From Streptomyces armeniacus (GTDB taxonomy: Bacteria > Actinomycetota > Actinomycetes > Streptomycetales > Streptomycetaceae): 64,000 bases of DNA. The notes below the pieces were generated by a model. The model had not been told where the DNA came from and did not search any database. It saw only the letters and a list, made by a program, of their open reading frames with translations. The DNA lies in assembly GCF_003355155.1 (NCBI RefSeq), contig NZ_CP031320.1, positions 1,660,369 through 1,724,368 of the forward strand, written 5' to 3'. Made by a program: the position numbers and the translations under genes. Below, one piece after another: positions 8,087 to 15,854 of the stretch (positions within the stretch are counted from its first letter, which is position 1; every line of letters starts with the position of its first letter).

Positions 8087-8854
8087 ATGTCCTCGCGGAC
8101 CGCAACCGATCAGCAGCGCAGGTACGCCGCCTGGCTCTCCGACCCGAGTTTCGCGGCGGCGGAGATCGTGGCGGCCACGGGCTACGGCGCCGTGGTGCTC
8201 GACATCGAGCACGGCGCCTTCGACCTCGCCGACCTCGAGCGCTTCATCCCGTTCCTGCGCCGGCTGGACCTCGAGGTTCTGGCCAAGGTCCTCGGGCCGG
8301 AGCGCGGCCCGATCCAGCAGGCGCTCGACTTCGGCGCCACGGCGGTGGTCGTCCCGCACGTCGAGAACGCCGAACACGCCGCCGCGGTCTGCGCGTACGG
8401 CAAGTTCCCGCCCCTCGGTGACCGCAGCTTCGCCGGAGGCCGGACCACCGGTTACGGCGGCTTCGACGACGACTGGATCGCCCGGCAGGACCGCGAGACC
8501 CGGATCTATCCGATGATCGAGGACTCCGGGGCCCTCGACGACATCAAGGAGATCCTGGCCCTGCCGGTCGTCGACGGTGTCTTCGTCGGCCCCAGCGACC
8601 TGTCGATGCGCCGGGAGCGGGGCGCCTACTCCCGTGGCGAGGGGGACTTCGCCGACCTCACCGTCATCGCGGACGCGGCCCGTTCCGCGGGCAAGCCCTG
8701 GGTCCTGCCGGCCTGGTCCGCCGCGGAGAAGGCGTTCGCTCTGGCGCACGGCGCCGACCAGCTCGTCCTGACGATGCAGCACGGCGCCCTCCTCGCCGGC
8801 TTCCGCGCGGCACTGGACGAGACCGCAGAACTCGCCCGCGAGGGGCGGCCGTAG
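8087..8854 (+). CDS. HpcH/HpaI-family aldolase
   Basis: A 255-residue class II aldolase of the HpcH/HpaI family, which cleaves 2-oxo-4-hydroxy acids to pyruvate (or glyoxylate) and an aldehyde with a divalent metal. Visible family elements are VLDIEHG, GATAVVVPHVENAEHA, YPMIEDSGALDDIKEI with the metal-binding Glu, and VDGVFVGPSDLSM with the metal-binding Asp. The ATG at 8087 follows TAGGAGA. It is divergent from the GntR gene and is followed 64 bp later by an amidase gene, so the two probably share a transcript. Its likely job is the final carbon-carbon cleavage in the pathway fed by the peptide-type importer. Confidence 0.9.
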   Translation: MSSRTATDQQRRYAAWLSDPSFAAAEIVAATGYGAVVLDIEHGAFDLADLERFIPFLRRLDLEVLAKVLGPERGPIQQALDFGATAVVVPHVENAEHAAAVCAYGKFPPLGDRSFAGGRTTGYGGFDDDWIARQDRETRIYPMIEDSGALDDIKEILALPVVDGVFVGPSDLSMRRERGAYSRGEGDFADLTVIADAARSAGKPWVLPAWSAAEKAFALAHGADQLVLTMQHGALLAGFRAALDETAELAREGRP

Positions 8855-8918
8855 GGGCGCACGCCCGGACGCCGCGCGGAACCAGCTCAGATCCACTACG
8901 TGAAAGGCACTCCCTCCC

Positions 8919-9713
8919 ATGCTCGCAACGGTCGCCCAGTTCGCCGCCACCACCGACAAGTCCGCCAACCTGAAGACGGCCACCGGTCTGATCGCCACGG
9001 CCGCCGCCCAGGGCTCGGACCTGGTCGTTCTCCCGGAGAACGCCATGTACGCCAACCCCGACCTCACGGCCGAGACCTCCGGCCAGGCCGAGCCGCTCGA
9101 CGGGCCGTTCGCGTCGGCGATCGCCGCGGCCGCGAAGGAGCACTCCATCGCCGTGGTCGCCGGGATGACCGAGACGCCCGCCGACGGCTCGGGGAAGCCC
9201 AGCAACACCGTGCTCGCCGTGGACCGTACCGGCGGGCAGCTCGGCGTGTACCGCAAGGTCCACCTCTACGACGCCTTCGGCTACCGGGAGTCCGACCGTA
9301 TCGAGCCGCAGCCCGCGAAGGCCCTCACCTTCGTACTCGACGGCCTCACCTTCGGCGTCATGACCTGCTACGACCTGCGCTTCCCCGAGATGGCCCGCTT
9401 CCTGGTCGACGCCGGCGCCGAGGCCGTCCTCGTCCCGGCCGCGTGGGTCGTCGGCCCGGCCAAGGAGGACCACTGGACCACCCTCCTGCGGGCCCGGGCG
9501 ATCGAGAACACCGTGTACGTCCTCGGCTGCGGCCAGACCGGCCCCACGTGGAGCGGCCAGAGCAGCATCGTCGACCCCATGGGTCACATCACGGCGTCGG
9601 CCGGCGAGAACCCGGGCGTCGCGTCGGCGGTCCTCGACGCCTCGCGGGTGGCGGAGGTCCGGGCGAAGAACCCGAGCCTGGCGAACCGCCGTTTCACGGT
9701 GTCCTTCGGCTGA
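8919..9713 (+). CDS. carbon-nitrogen hydrolase (nitrilase superfamily amidase)
   Basis: A 264-residue member of the nitrilase superfamily. The catalytic triad is visible: Glu40 in VVLPENAMY, Lys113 in YRKVHLYDAF and Cys150 in MTCYDLRFPE. The length and motifs resemble the Nit2/omega-amidase and deaminated-glutathione-amidase branch, which hydrolyses amides of dicarboxylic acids through a thioester. The exact substrate cannot be read off. It lies downstream of the HpcH-type aldolase on the same strand. Amide hydrolysis here, ring opening by the creatininase and aldol cleavage could form one route. About 260 bp without a recognisable gene follow. Confidence 0.9.
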   Translation: MLATVAQFAATTDKSANLKTATGLIATAAAQGSDLVVLPENAMYANPDLTAETSGQAEPLDGPFASAIAAAAKEHSIAVVAGMTETPADGSGKPSNTVLAVDRTGGQLGVYRKVHLYDAFGYRESDRIEPQPAKALTFVLDGLTFGVMTCYDLRFPEMARFLVDAGAEAVLVPAAWVVGPAKEDHWTTLLRARAIENTVYVLGCGQTGPTWSGQSSIVDPMGHITASAGENPGVASAVLDASRVAEVRAKNPSLANRRFTVSFG

Positions 9714-9971
9714 ACCCGCGCACTGCGGAGCGCACTTCCGGCCCCGTGCACGCCGTACGCGCCACTGCCGCGCGTACGACCTGCGCGGGGCCGTCCGCGT
9801 CGCACCGGCACCGCAGGTCGACAGGCAGGCGCCCTCCACCGTCGCGACTCTCCGTCTCCCGGAAGCTATTGGCACTTTTCCGTTGAAACCTGCCACCAGC
9901 GCCACTGGGTGAGCGCGTCCGCGGCCGGTTGACTTCGGAGCGTCCGATGAAGATCGACCGGAGGCAGCCCC

Positions 9972-10368
9972 ATGCACATCCAGATCGTCCTGTTCGACGG
10001 CTTCGACCCGCTCGATGTCATCGCTCCCTACGAGGTGCTGTACGCCGGCGGCTCGGCGTCGGACGGCGCGGTGACCGTCGAGTTGGTGACCGCGGAAGGC
10101 CCCCGTGAGGTGATCAGCGGCACCGGAGGACTGCCGCTGCGCGCCGCCGGCACCCTCGATCCGGAGCGCGCCGACCTGCTTCTGATCCCCGGCGCCTCCG
10201 GCCGCACGGGCGAACCCGGCGAGGTACCGGGAGACTCCGGTGAGGCCCCGGGAGACGGGGTGGGTGCCGGCGAGTGGAAGCAGGACGAGTTCATCCCGGT
10301 GCTGCTGGGCCGCACGCTGACCACCGAGCTGCCCGCGTTCCTCAAGCGGGCGATGGACGACCCGGACC
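9972..10368 (+). pseudogene. DJ-1/PfpI-family protein, 5' half only, fused to an aminotransferase remnant
   Basis: From ATG 9972 the frame reads as the N-terminal half of a DJ-1/PfpI protein (IQIVLFDGFDPLDVIAPYEVL, then LLLIPGASG, then DEFIPVLLGRTLTTELPAFL). About residue 132 (AMDDPD) it stops resembling DJ-1. The nucleophile-elbow cysteine segment that should come next is absent. Without a break in frame the sequence turns into a glutamate-1-semialdehyde aminotransferase-like protein. A deletion joining two genes in frame is the simplest reading. A spacer rich in Gly, Glu and Pro (GEPGEVPGDSGEAPGD) sits inside the DJ-1 part. Function is not expected. Confidence 0.7.
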
Positions 10369-11139
10369 TGCTCACCCGGTACCGCGACGAGGTCGCCTGC
10401 CTGATCCTCGAACCCGCCGAACACACCGAGCCTTCCCCTGGCTCATCACTCCGTTCGAGCGGGGGAGACCCCCACCCCGGGCTACCTCGCCGGGCTGCGC
10501 GAACTGGCCGACCGGCATGGCTGCGTACTGGTCTTCGACGAGATGATCACCGGCCTCCGCTGGTCCGAGGCGGGCGCCCAGGGCCTGTACGGCGTCGTCC
10601 CCGACCTCTCCACGTTCGGCAAGGCGCTGGGCAACGGGTTCGCCGTCTCCGCGCTGGCCGGGCGCCGCGAGCTGATGGAGCGGGGCGGGCTGCGGCACCC
10701 CGGCGAGCGGGTGTTCCTGCTGTCCACCACGCACGGCGCCGAAACGCACTCGCTGGCCGCCGCGATGGCCGTGCTCACCACGTACGTCGAGGAGGGCGTC
10801 ACCGCGCAACTGCACGCCCTCGGCGAGCGGTTGGCCGCCGGTGTGCGCGAAGCCGCGGACGGCATGGGCGTCGGCGACCACATCGTGCTCCGGGGCCGGG
10901 CCAGCAACCTGGTCTACGCCACCCTCGACGAGAACGGGCAGCCGTCGCAGCGGTACCGCACCCTGTTCCTGCGCCGGCTCCTCGCGGGCGGTGTGCTGGC
11001 CCCGTCGTTCGTGGTGAGCAGCGCGCTCGACGACGCGGACATCGACCGCACCGTCGAGGTGGTGGCCCAGGCGTGTGCGGTGTACCGGAAGGCGCTGGAC
11101 GCCGCCGACCCCGCCCCTGGCTGGGCGGCCGGCCGGTGA
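10369..11139 (+). pseudogene. glutamate-1-semialdehyde aminotransferase-like remnant, frameshifted
   Basis: Two frames together encode the C-terminal part of a class III PLP aminotransferase. The first segment is LLTRYRDEVACLILEPAEHTEP, shared with the DJ-1 frame. After a 40-bp insertion at about 10434-10473 the rest continues in the next frame: TPGYLAGLRELADRHG, LVFDEMITGLRW, and STFGKALGNGF with the PLP-binding lysine, to the stop at 11137-11139. The N-terminal half of the enzyme is missing and the frame is broken, so this is a pseudogene. The part from 10543 could be read as a short open frame but would lack the start of the fold. Confidence 0.75.
10434..10473. repeat. 40-bp insertion in the aminotransferase remnant
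   Basis: Removing these 40 bases restores the aminotransferase reading frame (HTEP joined to TPGYLAG). The segment runs from tcccctggctc to gcgggggagaccccc. Its C-rich and G-rich ends are partly complementary, and it resembles the GGGGG/CCCCC-flanked short interspersed repeats common between Streptomyces genes. Insertion boundaries can slide by one or two bases within the flanking C runs. No second copy was seen in this window. Confidence 0.55.
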
Positions 11140-11172
11140 AGCCCGTGTTCCGCCGCTTGGCGTGACGGGACG

Positions 11173-11586
11173 TCAGCGGCGTTTCCGCCGACGGGCGTCG
11201 GCTGTCCGGTCAACCAGCCACGCGGTCGCCGGCACCACCGCCAGCGCGGTGCACCAGCCGCCGAGGACGTCGGTCGGGTAGTGCGCGCCCAGGGCGACCT
11301 GTGCCCAGCCCATGGCGGCACCGGCGGCCGACGCCGCGGCGAGCACGAGCAGCGTCGCCGCACCCACGGGCTCCCCCAGGAAGTCAGTGGCGAGAGCGGC
11401 GTTCCGCCACGGTGACCGCACTTCGCCCGTCTCCGGCCGTAGCCACCGGTCCACCACGCCGGGCCTGCCGTGACCGGCGTGCAGGATCCCGACCACGCTC
11501 ACCACCAGCGCGGCGAGGACCGCGACCGGCCCGAGCCGGGCGCGCAGCGGCTGCGGCAGCACCGCGGACGCCGGACGCCCGGTCAC
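11173..11586 (-). pseudogene. PAP2-family phosphatase with internal deletion
   Basis: The frame encodes the N-terminus of a PAP2 (phosphatidic acid phosphatase type 2) membrane protein (VTGRPASAVLPQPL, a membrane segment near VLAALVVSVVGIL, NAALATDFLGEPVGAATLLV). It then jumps straight to the C-terminal motif 3 region, AQVALGAHYPTDVLGGW. PAP2 enzymes need KXXXXXXRP (motif 1) and PSGH (motif 2) before motif 3; neither is present. The protein is about 137 residues rather than about 200. An in-frame deletion of some 60-80 codons explains this. GTG at 11586 is the likely start. It lies next to another deletion-scarred gene. Confidence 0.65.
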
Positions 11587-11731
11587 GTGCCCGCCGCGTC
11601 CGGGCGACCCGCTCCGGCCAGGCGATCCAACGCGAGCCCCCCCGTCGTGTTCGGCCCGCCCCGAGAGGCCGCCGCACCGGGACCAGCCTCTCCTGGCGCC
11701 CGCACCAACAGTACGGTCCCGTCGGCGGGTC

Positions 11732-12802
11732 TCACCGCCCGGAGACGGCACCACCGTCGTCCTGGAAGGCGGGCATGACCTCCTTGACGAACAGTTCCAG
11801 GGACTCGCGCTTCTCCTCGTGGGACAGGCTCGTGTCGATCCAGAAGCTGTACTCGTCGATGCCGAGCTCCTCGTACGTGCGCAGCCGCTCGATGACCTCC
11901 GCCGGGGTGCCGATCACCGCGGTCCTGTGCAGCGACTCGGGCTCGAACTCGGGGCGCCCCTCGAACTTCGACTCGGGGCTGGGGTCGAGGAATCCGTTCA
12001 CCGGGGTGGTCTTGTTGCCGAACCAGGCGTCGAACGTCCGGTAGTAGCGGTTGACCGCCTCCGCCGCCGGGCGCCAGCCTTCGGGCTCGTCAGGGGAGTG
12101 CACGTGGGTGTGCCGCAGCACCATGAGCTCGGGGCGGCGCACCTCGGGGTGGTTCGCCACCGCGGTGTCGAACTTCCGCTTGAGGTCGACGACTTCCTCG
12201 TCTCCCTTCATGAGCGGCGTGACCATGACGTTGCATCCCTGGGCCACGGCGAAGTCGTGGGAGTCGGGGTCGCGGGCGGCGATCCACATGGGCGGCGTGG
12301 GCCGCTGTACGGGCTTGGGCACGCTGGTCGACGTCGGGAACTGCCAGATCTCCCCGTCGTGGGCGTAGTCGCCCTGCCAGAGCTCCCGGACGGCGGGCAC
12401 GAGTTCACGCAGGTGCCTGCCGCCGTCGCGGGCGGAGACCCCGCCCGCCAGGCGGTCGAACTCGAACTGGTGGGCTCCGCGGGCGAGTCCGACCTCCATC
12501 CGGCCGTTGCTGATGACGTCGAGCAGCGCGCATTCACCGGCGACCCGGATCGGGTTCCAGAACGGGGCGACGATCGTTCCGGCGCCCAGGCGGATGGTCG
12601 AGGTCCTCGCGGCCAGGTACGCGAGCAGCGGCATGGGGCTGGGGGAGATGGTGTACTCCATCGCGTGGTGCTCACCGATCCACACGGTGCCGAACCCGCC
12701 CGCCTCCGCGGTCAGGACCAGTTCGGAGAGCTCCTCGAACAGCTGCCGGTGGCCGACCTCCTCGTCCCAGCGCTCCATGTGCACGAACAACGAAAACCTC
12801 AT
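11732..12802 (-). CDS. luciferase-like (LLM class) flavin-dependent monooxygenase
   Basis: A 356-residue bacterial-luciferase-like monooxygenase. Features are MRFSLFVHMERWD, the IGEHHAMEY motif, IRLGAGTIVAPFWNPIRVAGECALLDVISNGRMEVGL split by the expected loops, and PTPPMWIAARDP. Such enzymes use reduced flavin delivered by a separate reductase. The matching HpaC-type reductase is encoded at 18788-19291 in the divergent operon. The ATG at 12802 overlaps the tautomerase stop (ATGA), so it is the last gene of a six-gene operon. In the context of a betaine transporter, an aldehyde dehydrogenase and an amide-type hydrolase, a role in oxidative ring opening resembling TgnB of trigonelline degradation is plausible but unproven. 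Confidence 0.88.
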   Translation of the reverse strand: MRFSLFVHMERWDEEVGHRQLFEELSELVLTAEAGGFGTVWIGEHHAMEYTISPSPMPLLAYLAARTSTIRLGAGTIVAPFWNPIRVAGECALLDVISNGRMEVGLARGAHQFEFDRLAGGVSARDGGRHLRELVPAVRELWQGDYAHDGEIWQFPTSTSVPKPVQRPTPPMWIAARDPDSHDFAVAQGCNVMVTPLMKGDEEVVDLKRKFDTAVANHPEVRRPELMVLRHTHVHSPDEPEGWRPAAEAVNRYYRTFDAWFGNKTTPVNGFLDPSPESKFEGRPEFEPESLHRTAVIGTPAEVIERLRTYEELGIDEYSFWIDTSLSHEEKRESLELFVKEVMPAFQDDGGAVSGR

Positions 12803-13074
12803 GACTGCTCCTCGTCTGCTGCTGGGGTGACCGGGCGTGGCGCGGCGGCCTGACCGCCGTGCTCTCCGGTACGGCCCGTCTCGGCCGCGTCCCTCTCGGT
12901 GACGGTGAGGTCACCGGTCGCCCAGAGGGCCCGGCGGACCTCGTGGACGACGACACGGATGTACTCGGGCCGGGTGTCCGTGGTGCGCAGGACCGCGGCG
13001 TGCACTTCGTGCATCAGGTTCCGCAGCTGCGCCGGGGTGCGGCCCTCGGCGATCGTGATCGAGACCTGTGGCAT
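12799..13074 (-). CDS. 4-oxalocrotonate tautomerase-family protein
   Basis: A 91-residue protein beginning MPQVSITIAEGRTPAQLRNL. Pro at position 2 becomes the catalytic N-terminal proline after Met removal, as in 4-oxalocrotonate tautomerase and related enzymes. RVVVHEV is the second conserved strand. Residues 1-60 are the compact tautomerase domain. The last 30 residues are a low-complexity hydrophilic tail. Its stop overlaps the monooxygenase start and it begins one base after the aldehyde dehydrogenase stop. It would convert an enol or unsaturated oxo-acid intermediate in the same pathway. Confidence 0.85.
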   Translation of the reverse strand: MPQVSITIAEGRTPAQLRNLMHEVHAAVLRTTDTRPEYIRVVVHEVRRALWATGDLTVTERDAAETGRTGEHGGQAAAPRPVTPAADEEQS

Positions 13075-13075
13075 G

Positions 13076-14563
13076 TCAGCTCCGCATGGTGAACGGGTCG
13101 GCCACGGGTTCTTCGCCGGTGTTGATCCAGACGCTCTTGAGCCGCGTGTACTCCTTGATCGTCTCGGTGCCGTGCTCGACGCCGGCTCCGCTCGACTTGA
13201 AGCCCTGCCGCGGCGACATCGGAGACATCGCGCGGTAGGTGTTCACCCACACCGTCCCGGCGTCCAGCCGCGCCGCCATACGGTGCGCCCGCGCGAGGTT
13301 CTGCGTCCAGACGCCGGCCGCGAGACCGTACTCGGTGTCGTTGGCCAGCCGGACGGCCTCCTCCTCGGTGTCGAACGGCATGACCGCCAGTACGGGGCCG
13401 AAGATCTCCTCGCGTACGACGCGCATGCTGTTGTCGACGTCCACGAGGATGGTGGGCTCGTAGAAGAAGCCGCCGAGACCGCCGTCGGTGGAGCGCCCGC
13501 CGGTGAGCACCCGCGCGCCTTCGCCGCGGCCGATGTCGACGTACGCGGCGACCTTGTCCCGCTGGCCCTCGAAGGCCAGCGGCCCGAGCTCGGTCTTCTC
13601 GTCGAGGGGGTCGCCGATCCGGATGCTCCGGGCGCGGTCGGAGACGCGCTCCAGGAGGTCGTCGTAGACGGAGCGGTGCGCGAACACCCGGCTGCCGGCG
13701 ATGCAGGTCTGGCCGGCGGCGGCGAAGATGCCGGCTACGACGCCCATCGCGGCGTTCGCGATGTCGGCGTCCTCGAACACGATGTTGGGCGACTTGCCGC
13801 CGAGTTCGAGGGTCGAGCCGACGAACCGGCCCGCCGTCGCCGCGGCGATGCGCGACCCGGTGGCGGTGCTCCCGGTGAACGAGATCTTCGCCAGCGCCCG
13901 GTGGTCGACCAGCGCCTGCCCGGCCTCGCCGCCGAACCCGGTGACGACGTTCACCGCACCCGGCGGGAACCCTGCCTCGAGCGCCAGCTCGGCGAGCCTG
14001 AGGACCGAGGCCGAGGTGTGCTCCGAGGGCTTGATCACGACGGTGTTGCCGGCGCACAGCGCGGGGGCGAGCTTGCTGCTGGTGAGCGTCAGCGGAGAGT
14101 TCCAGGGAGTGATCGCGCCGACGACGCCGAGCGGTTCGCGGGCCGTGTAGTTGAGCACCCGGCGGTCGGAGGTGGGGACGACATCTCCGTGGATCTTGTC
14201 CGCGAGCCCGGCGTAGTAGTGGTAGTACTCCGGCAGCGTGGCCAGCTGCCCGCGCATCTCGCGCAGCAGCTTGCCGTTGTCCTCCGTTTCCATCCGGGCG
14301 AGCTCTTCGGCGTTCTCGGCGATCAGGTCACCGAGGCGCCGCAGCAGACGCCCGCGCCGTGTCTGGCTGAGGTCGCGCCAGCGCGCATCCTCGTACGCTC
14401 CCCGCGCGGCGGTCACGGCCCGGTCGATGTCGGCGGCGCCTCCGCGTGCCGCCCGGTAGAGCACGCGGCGGGTGGCCGGGTTGGTGCTCTCGAAGTACTC
14501 GCCCGAGGCGGGCTCCACCCGGGCCCCGCCGATGAAGTGCTGCGACGTGGTGAGTTCAGACAT
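13076..14563 (-). CDS. NAD(P)-dependent aldehyde dehydrogenase
   Basis: A 495-residue aldehyde dehydrogenase of full length. It has the oxyanion Asn motif TPWNSPLTLTSSKLAPAL, the cofactor loop SFTGSTATG, the catalytic Glu in LELGGKSPN, the catalytic Cys in AAGQTCIAGSR, and EEIFGPVLAVMPF. It resembles the betaine-aldehyde and 2-hydroxymuconic-semialdehyde groups. The TgnC lactol/aldehyde dehydrogenase of trigonelline degradation belongs to the same broad family. Its 5' end overlaps the alpha/beta hydrolase gene by 8 bp. It would oxidise the aldehyde released by ring cleavage to an acid. Confidence 0.94.
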   Translation of the reverse strand: MSELTTSQHFIGGARVEPASGEYFESTNPATRRVLYRAARGGAADIDRAVTAARGAYEDARWRDLSQTRRGRLLRRLGDLIAENAEELARMETEDNGKLLREMRGQLATLPEYYHYYAGLADKIHGDVVPTSDRRVLNYTAREPLGVVGAITPWNSPLTLTSSKLAPALCAGNTVVIKPSEHTSASVLRLAELALEAGFPPGAVNVVTGFGGEAGQALVDHRALAKISFTGSTATGSRIAAATAGRFVGSTLELGGKSPNIVFEDADIANAAMGVVAGIFAAAGQTCIAGSRVFAHRSVYDDLLERVSDRARSIRIGDPLDEKTELGPLAFEGQRDKVAAYVDIGRGEGARVLTGGRSTDGGLGGFFYEPTILVDVDNSMRVVREEIFGPVLAVMPFDTEEEAVRLANDTEYGLAAGVWTQNLARAHRMAARLDAGTVWVNTYRAMSPMSPRQGFKSSGAGVEHGTETIKEYTRLKSVWINTGEEPVADPFTMRS

Positions 14564-15296
14564 GTGCGGACTCTCCGATGAAGGTCGTGAGGGAGTCGGC
14601 GAGCGCCTCGGGACGCTCGACGGGCAGCATGTGACGTGCGGTGGGGACGATCACCGCGCGGCAGTCCGGCAGAGCCGCTGCCAGCCGGCGGGTCATCTCG
14701 GGCGTGGAACCCGTGTCGTTCTCACCCGTGACCGCCAGCGCGCGTACGGCGATCGTGCCCAGCGCCGGCCCGAGTTCGGCATCCGCCGTGGCGAACACGC
14801 GGTAGCAGCGGAGGAAGGACCCGACGTCGTTGGCCCGCAGTGTGGCCTCGGTGCGGCTGACCCAGCGGGGGTCGACGTCCGTTCCGGCGTACCAGCGGTC
14901 GAGGGACGCGGCGGCGCTCGCCGGGAAGTCGGCCTCGGCGGAGCGCAGCCGGGCGAGGACGGACGCCCGCTCCTCGGCCGTCCGCTCGCATACGGAGCTG
15001 ACCGAGGTCAGCGTGGCCACCAGGCCGGGCCGGTACAGCGCGAGATGCTGGGCGACGAGCGCGCCGAGCGAGAAGCCGACGAGGTGCGAGCCCGCCGGAA
15101 TCCCGCCGGCGACCCCGTCGGCCAGGTCGGCGAGTGTCACCCCGTCGCCTGCCGGGGGCCGGGCGCCGTGGCCGGGCAGGTCGGGGGTGATCACGGTGAA
15201 CCGGTCGGCCAGCAGCGCGGCCGCGGGCTCCCACATGGTGTGGTCGAGCCCCACGCCGTGCAGCAGCACGATCGTCGGCTTGCCCAGGAGCGCCAT
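14556..15296 (-). CDS. alpha/beta-hydrolase
   Basis: A 246-residue alpha/beta-hydrolase. The oxyanion motif LLHGVGLD, PDLPGHG, the nucleophile elbow GFSLGA (Ser about position 95), and a C-terminal His in TARHMLPVERPEAL are visible. The small size and the pathway setting resemble the hydrolases that cleave (acetamido- or N-methylformamido-)methylene-succinates in vitamin B6 and trigonelline breakdown. Simple esterase or lactonase activity cannot be excluded. It lies 6 bp from the downstream end of the PF06684 gene and overlaps the aldehyde dehydrogenase start. Confidence 0.88.
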   Translation of the reverse strand: MALLGKPTIVLLHGVGLDHTMWEPAAALLADRFTVITPDLPGHGARPPAGDGVTLADLADGVAGGIPAGSHLVGFSLGALVAQHLALYRPGLVATLTSVSSVCERTAEERASVLARLRSAEADFPASAAASLDRWYAGTDVDPRWVSRTEATLRANDVGSFLRCYRVFATADAELGPALGTIAVRALAVTGENDTGSTPEMTRRLAAALPDCRAVIVPTARHMLPVERPEALADSLTTFIGESAHV

Positions 15297-15302
15297 GAGC
15301 GC

Positions 15303-15854
15303 CTACCGCTCGGTCGAGAGCGGCGCGAGACGCTGCTGAGGGCGTCCCTGGGCGGCGGCGGCGAGCGCGATGACGATCTCGCCGGGGTGGGGGGCGTCGG
15401 AGATCCGGACCTCGGTCGTCTGGTGGTGCGAGCGGACCGTGGCGTCGGTGATGTGCTTGAGGGGGATGTCGAACACCGTGCCGGCGGCTCCGCGCTTCTC
15501 GACGGCCGGCAGCAGGGTGGTGGCGTTGGCCGCCTTGCGGAAGTGGTCGCCGAACTGGAGCGTGTGAATGAGCGCCGAGCCGTGCTCGATCTCGCCGTCG
15601 AGGCCGACGACGGCCGCCTTGCCGTAGGCCTCGGCGGGAGCATCGAGGGCGTCGAGCACCGCCGGGGCCAGCACCGCGCCGATGTCGGAGGCGTTGGCGG
15701 CGATTCCGGGGGCGAGATCGTCGACGAAGCCCTGGCCCGCCCACGGGTTCTCGATCACTGCCGCGACGACGGCGATCCGGGCCGCGGGGGTGACCTGGCG
15801 GCCGCCTTCCGTACGGATCTCCTCGACGGTGGTCACGATCTTACGGATGTTCAT
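15303..15854 (-). CDS. PF06684 (amino acid synthesis) family protein, copy 1
   Basis: A 183-residue protein of the PF06684 (AA_synth, DUF1185) family. Conserved stretches are RKIVTTVEEI at the N-terminus, VVAAVIENPWAGQGFVDDL, EAYGKAAVVGLDGEIEHGSALIHT, FGDHFRKA, and RSHHQTTEVRISDAPHPGEIVIA. Despite the family name, no enzymatic activity is firmly established for most members. It overlaps its paralogue upstream by 4 bp (ATGA), so the two are probably made together and may form a heteromer. The two share the same motif order but only moderate identity. Confidence 0.85.
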   Translation of the reverse strand: MNIRKIVTTVEEIRTEGGRQVTPAARIAVVAAVIENPWAGQGFVDDLAPGIAANASDIGAVLAPAVLDALDAPAEAYGKAAVVGLDGEIEHGSALIHTLQFGDHFRKAANATTLLPAVEKRGAAGTVFDIPLKHITDATVRSHHQTTEVRISDAPHPGEIVIALAAAAQGRPQQRLAPLSTER

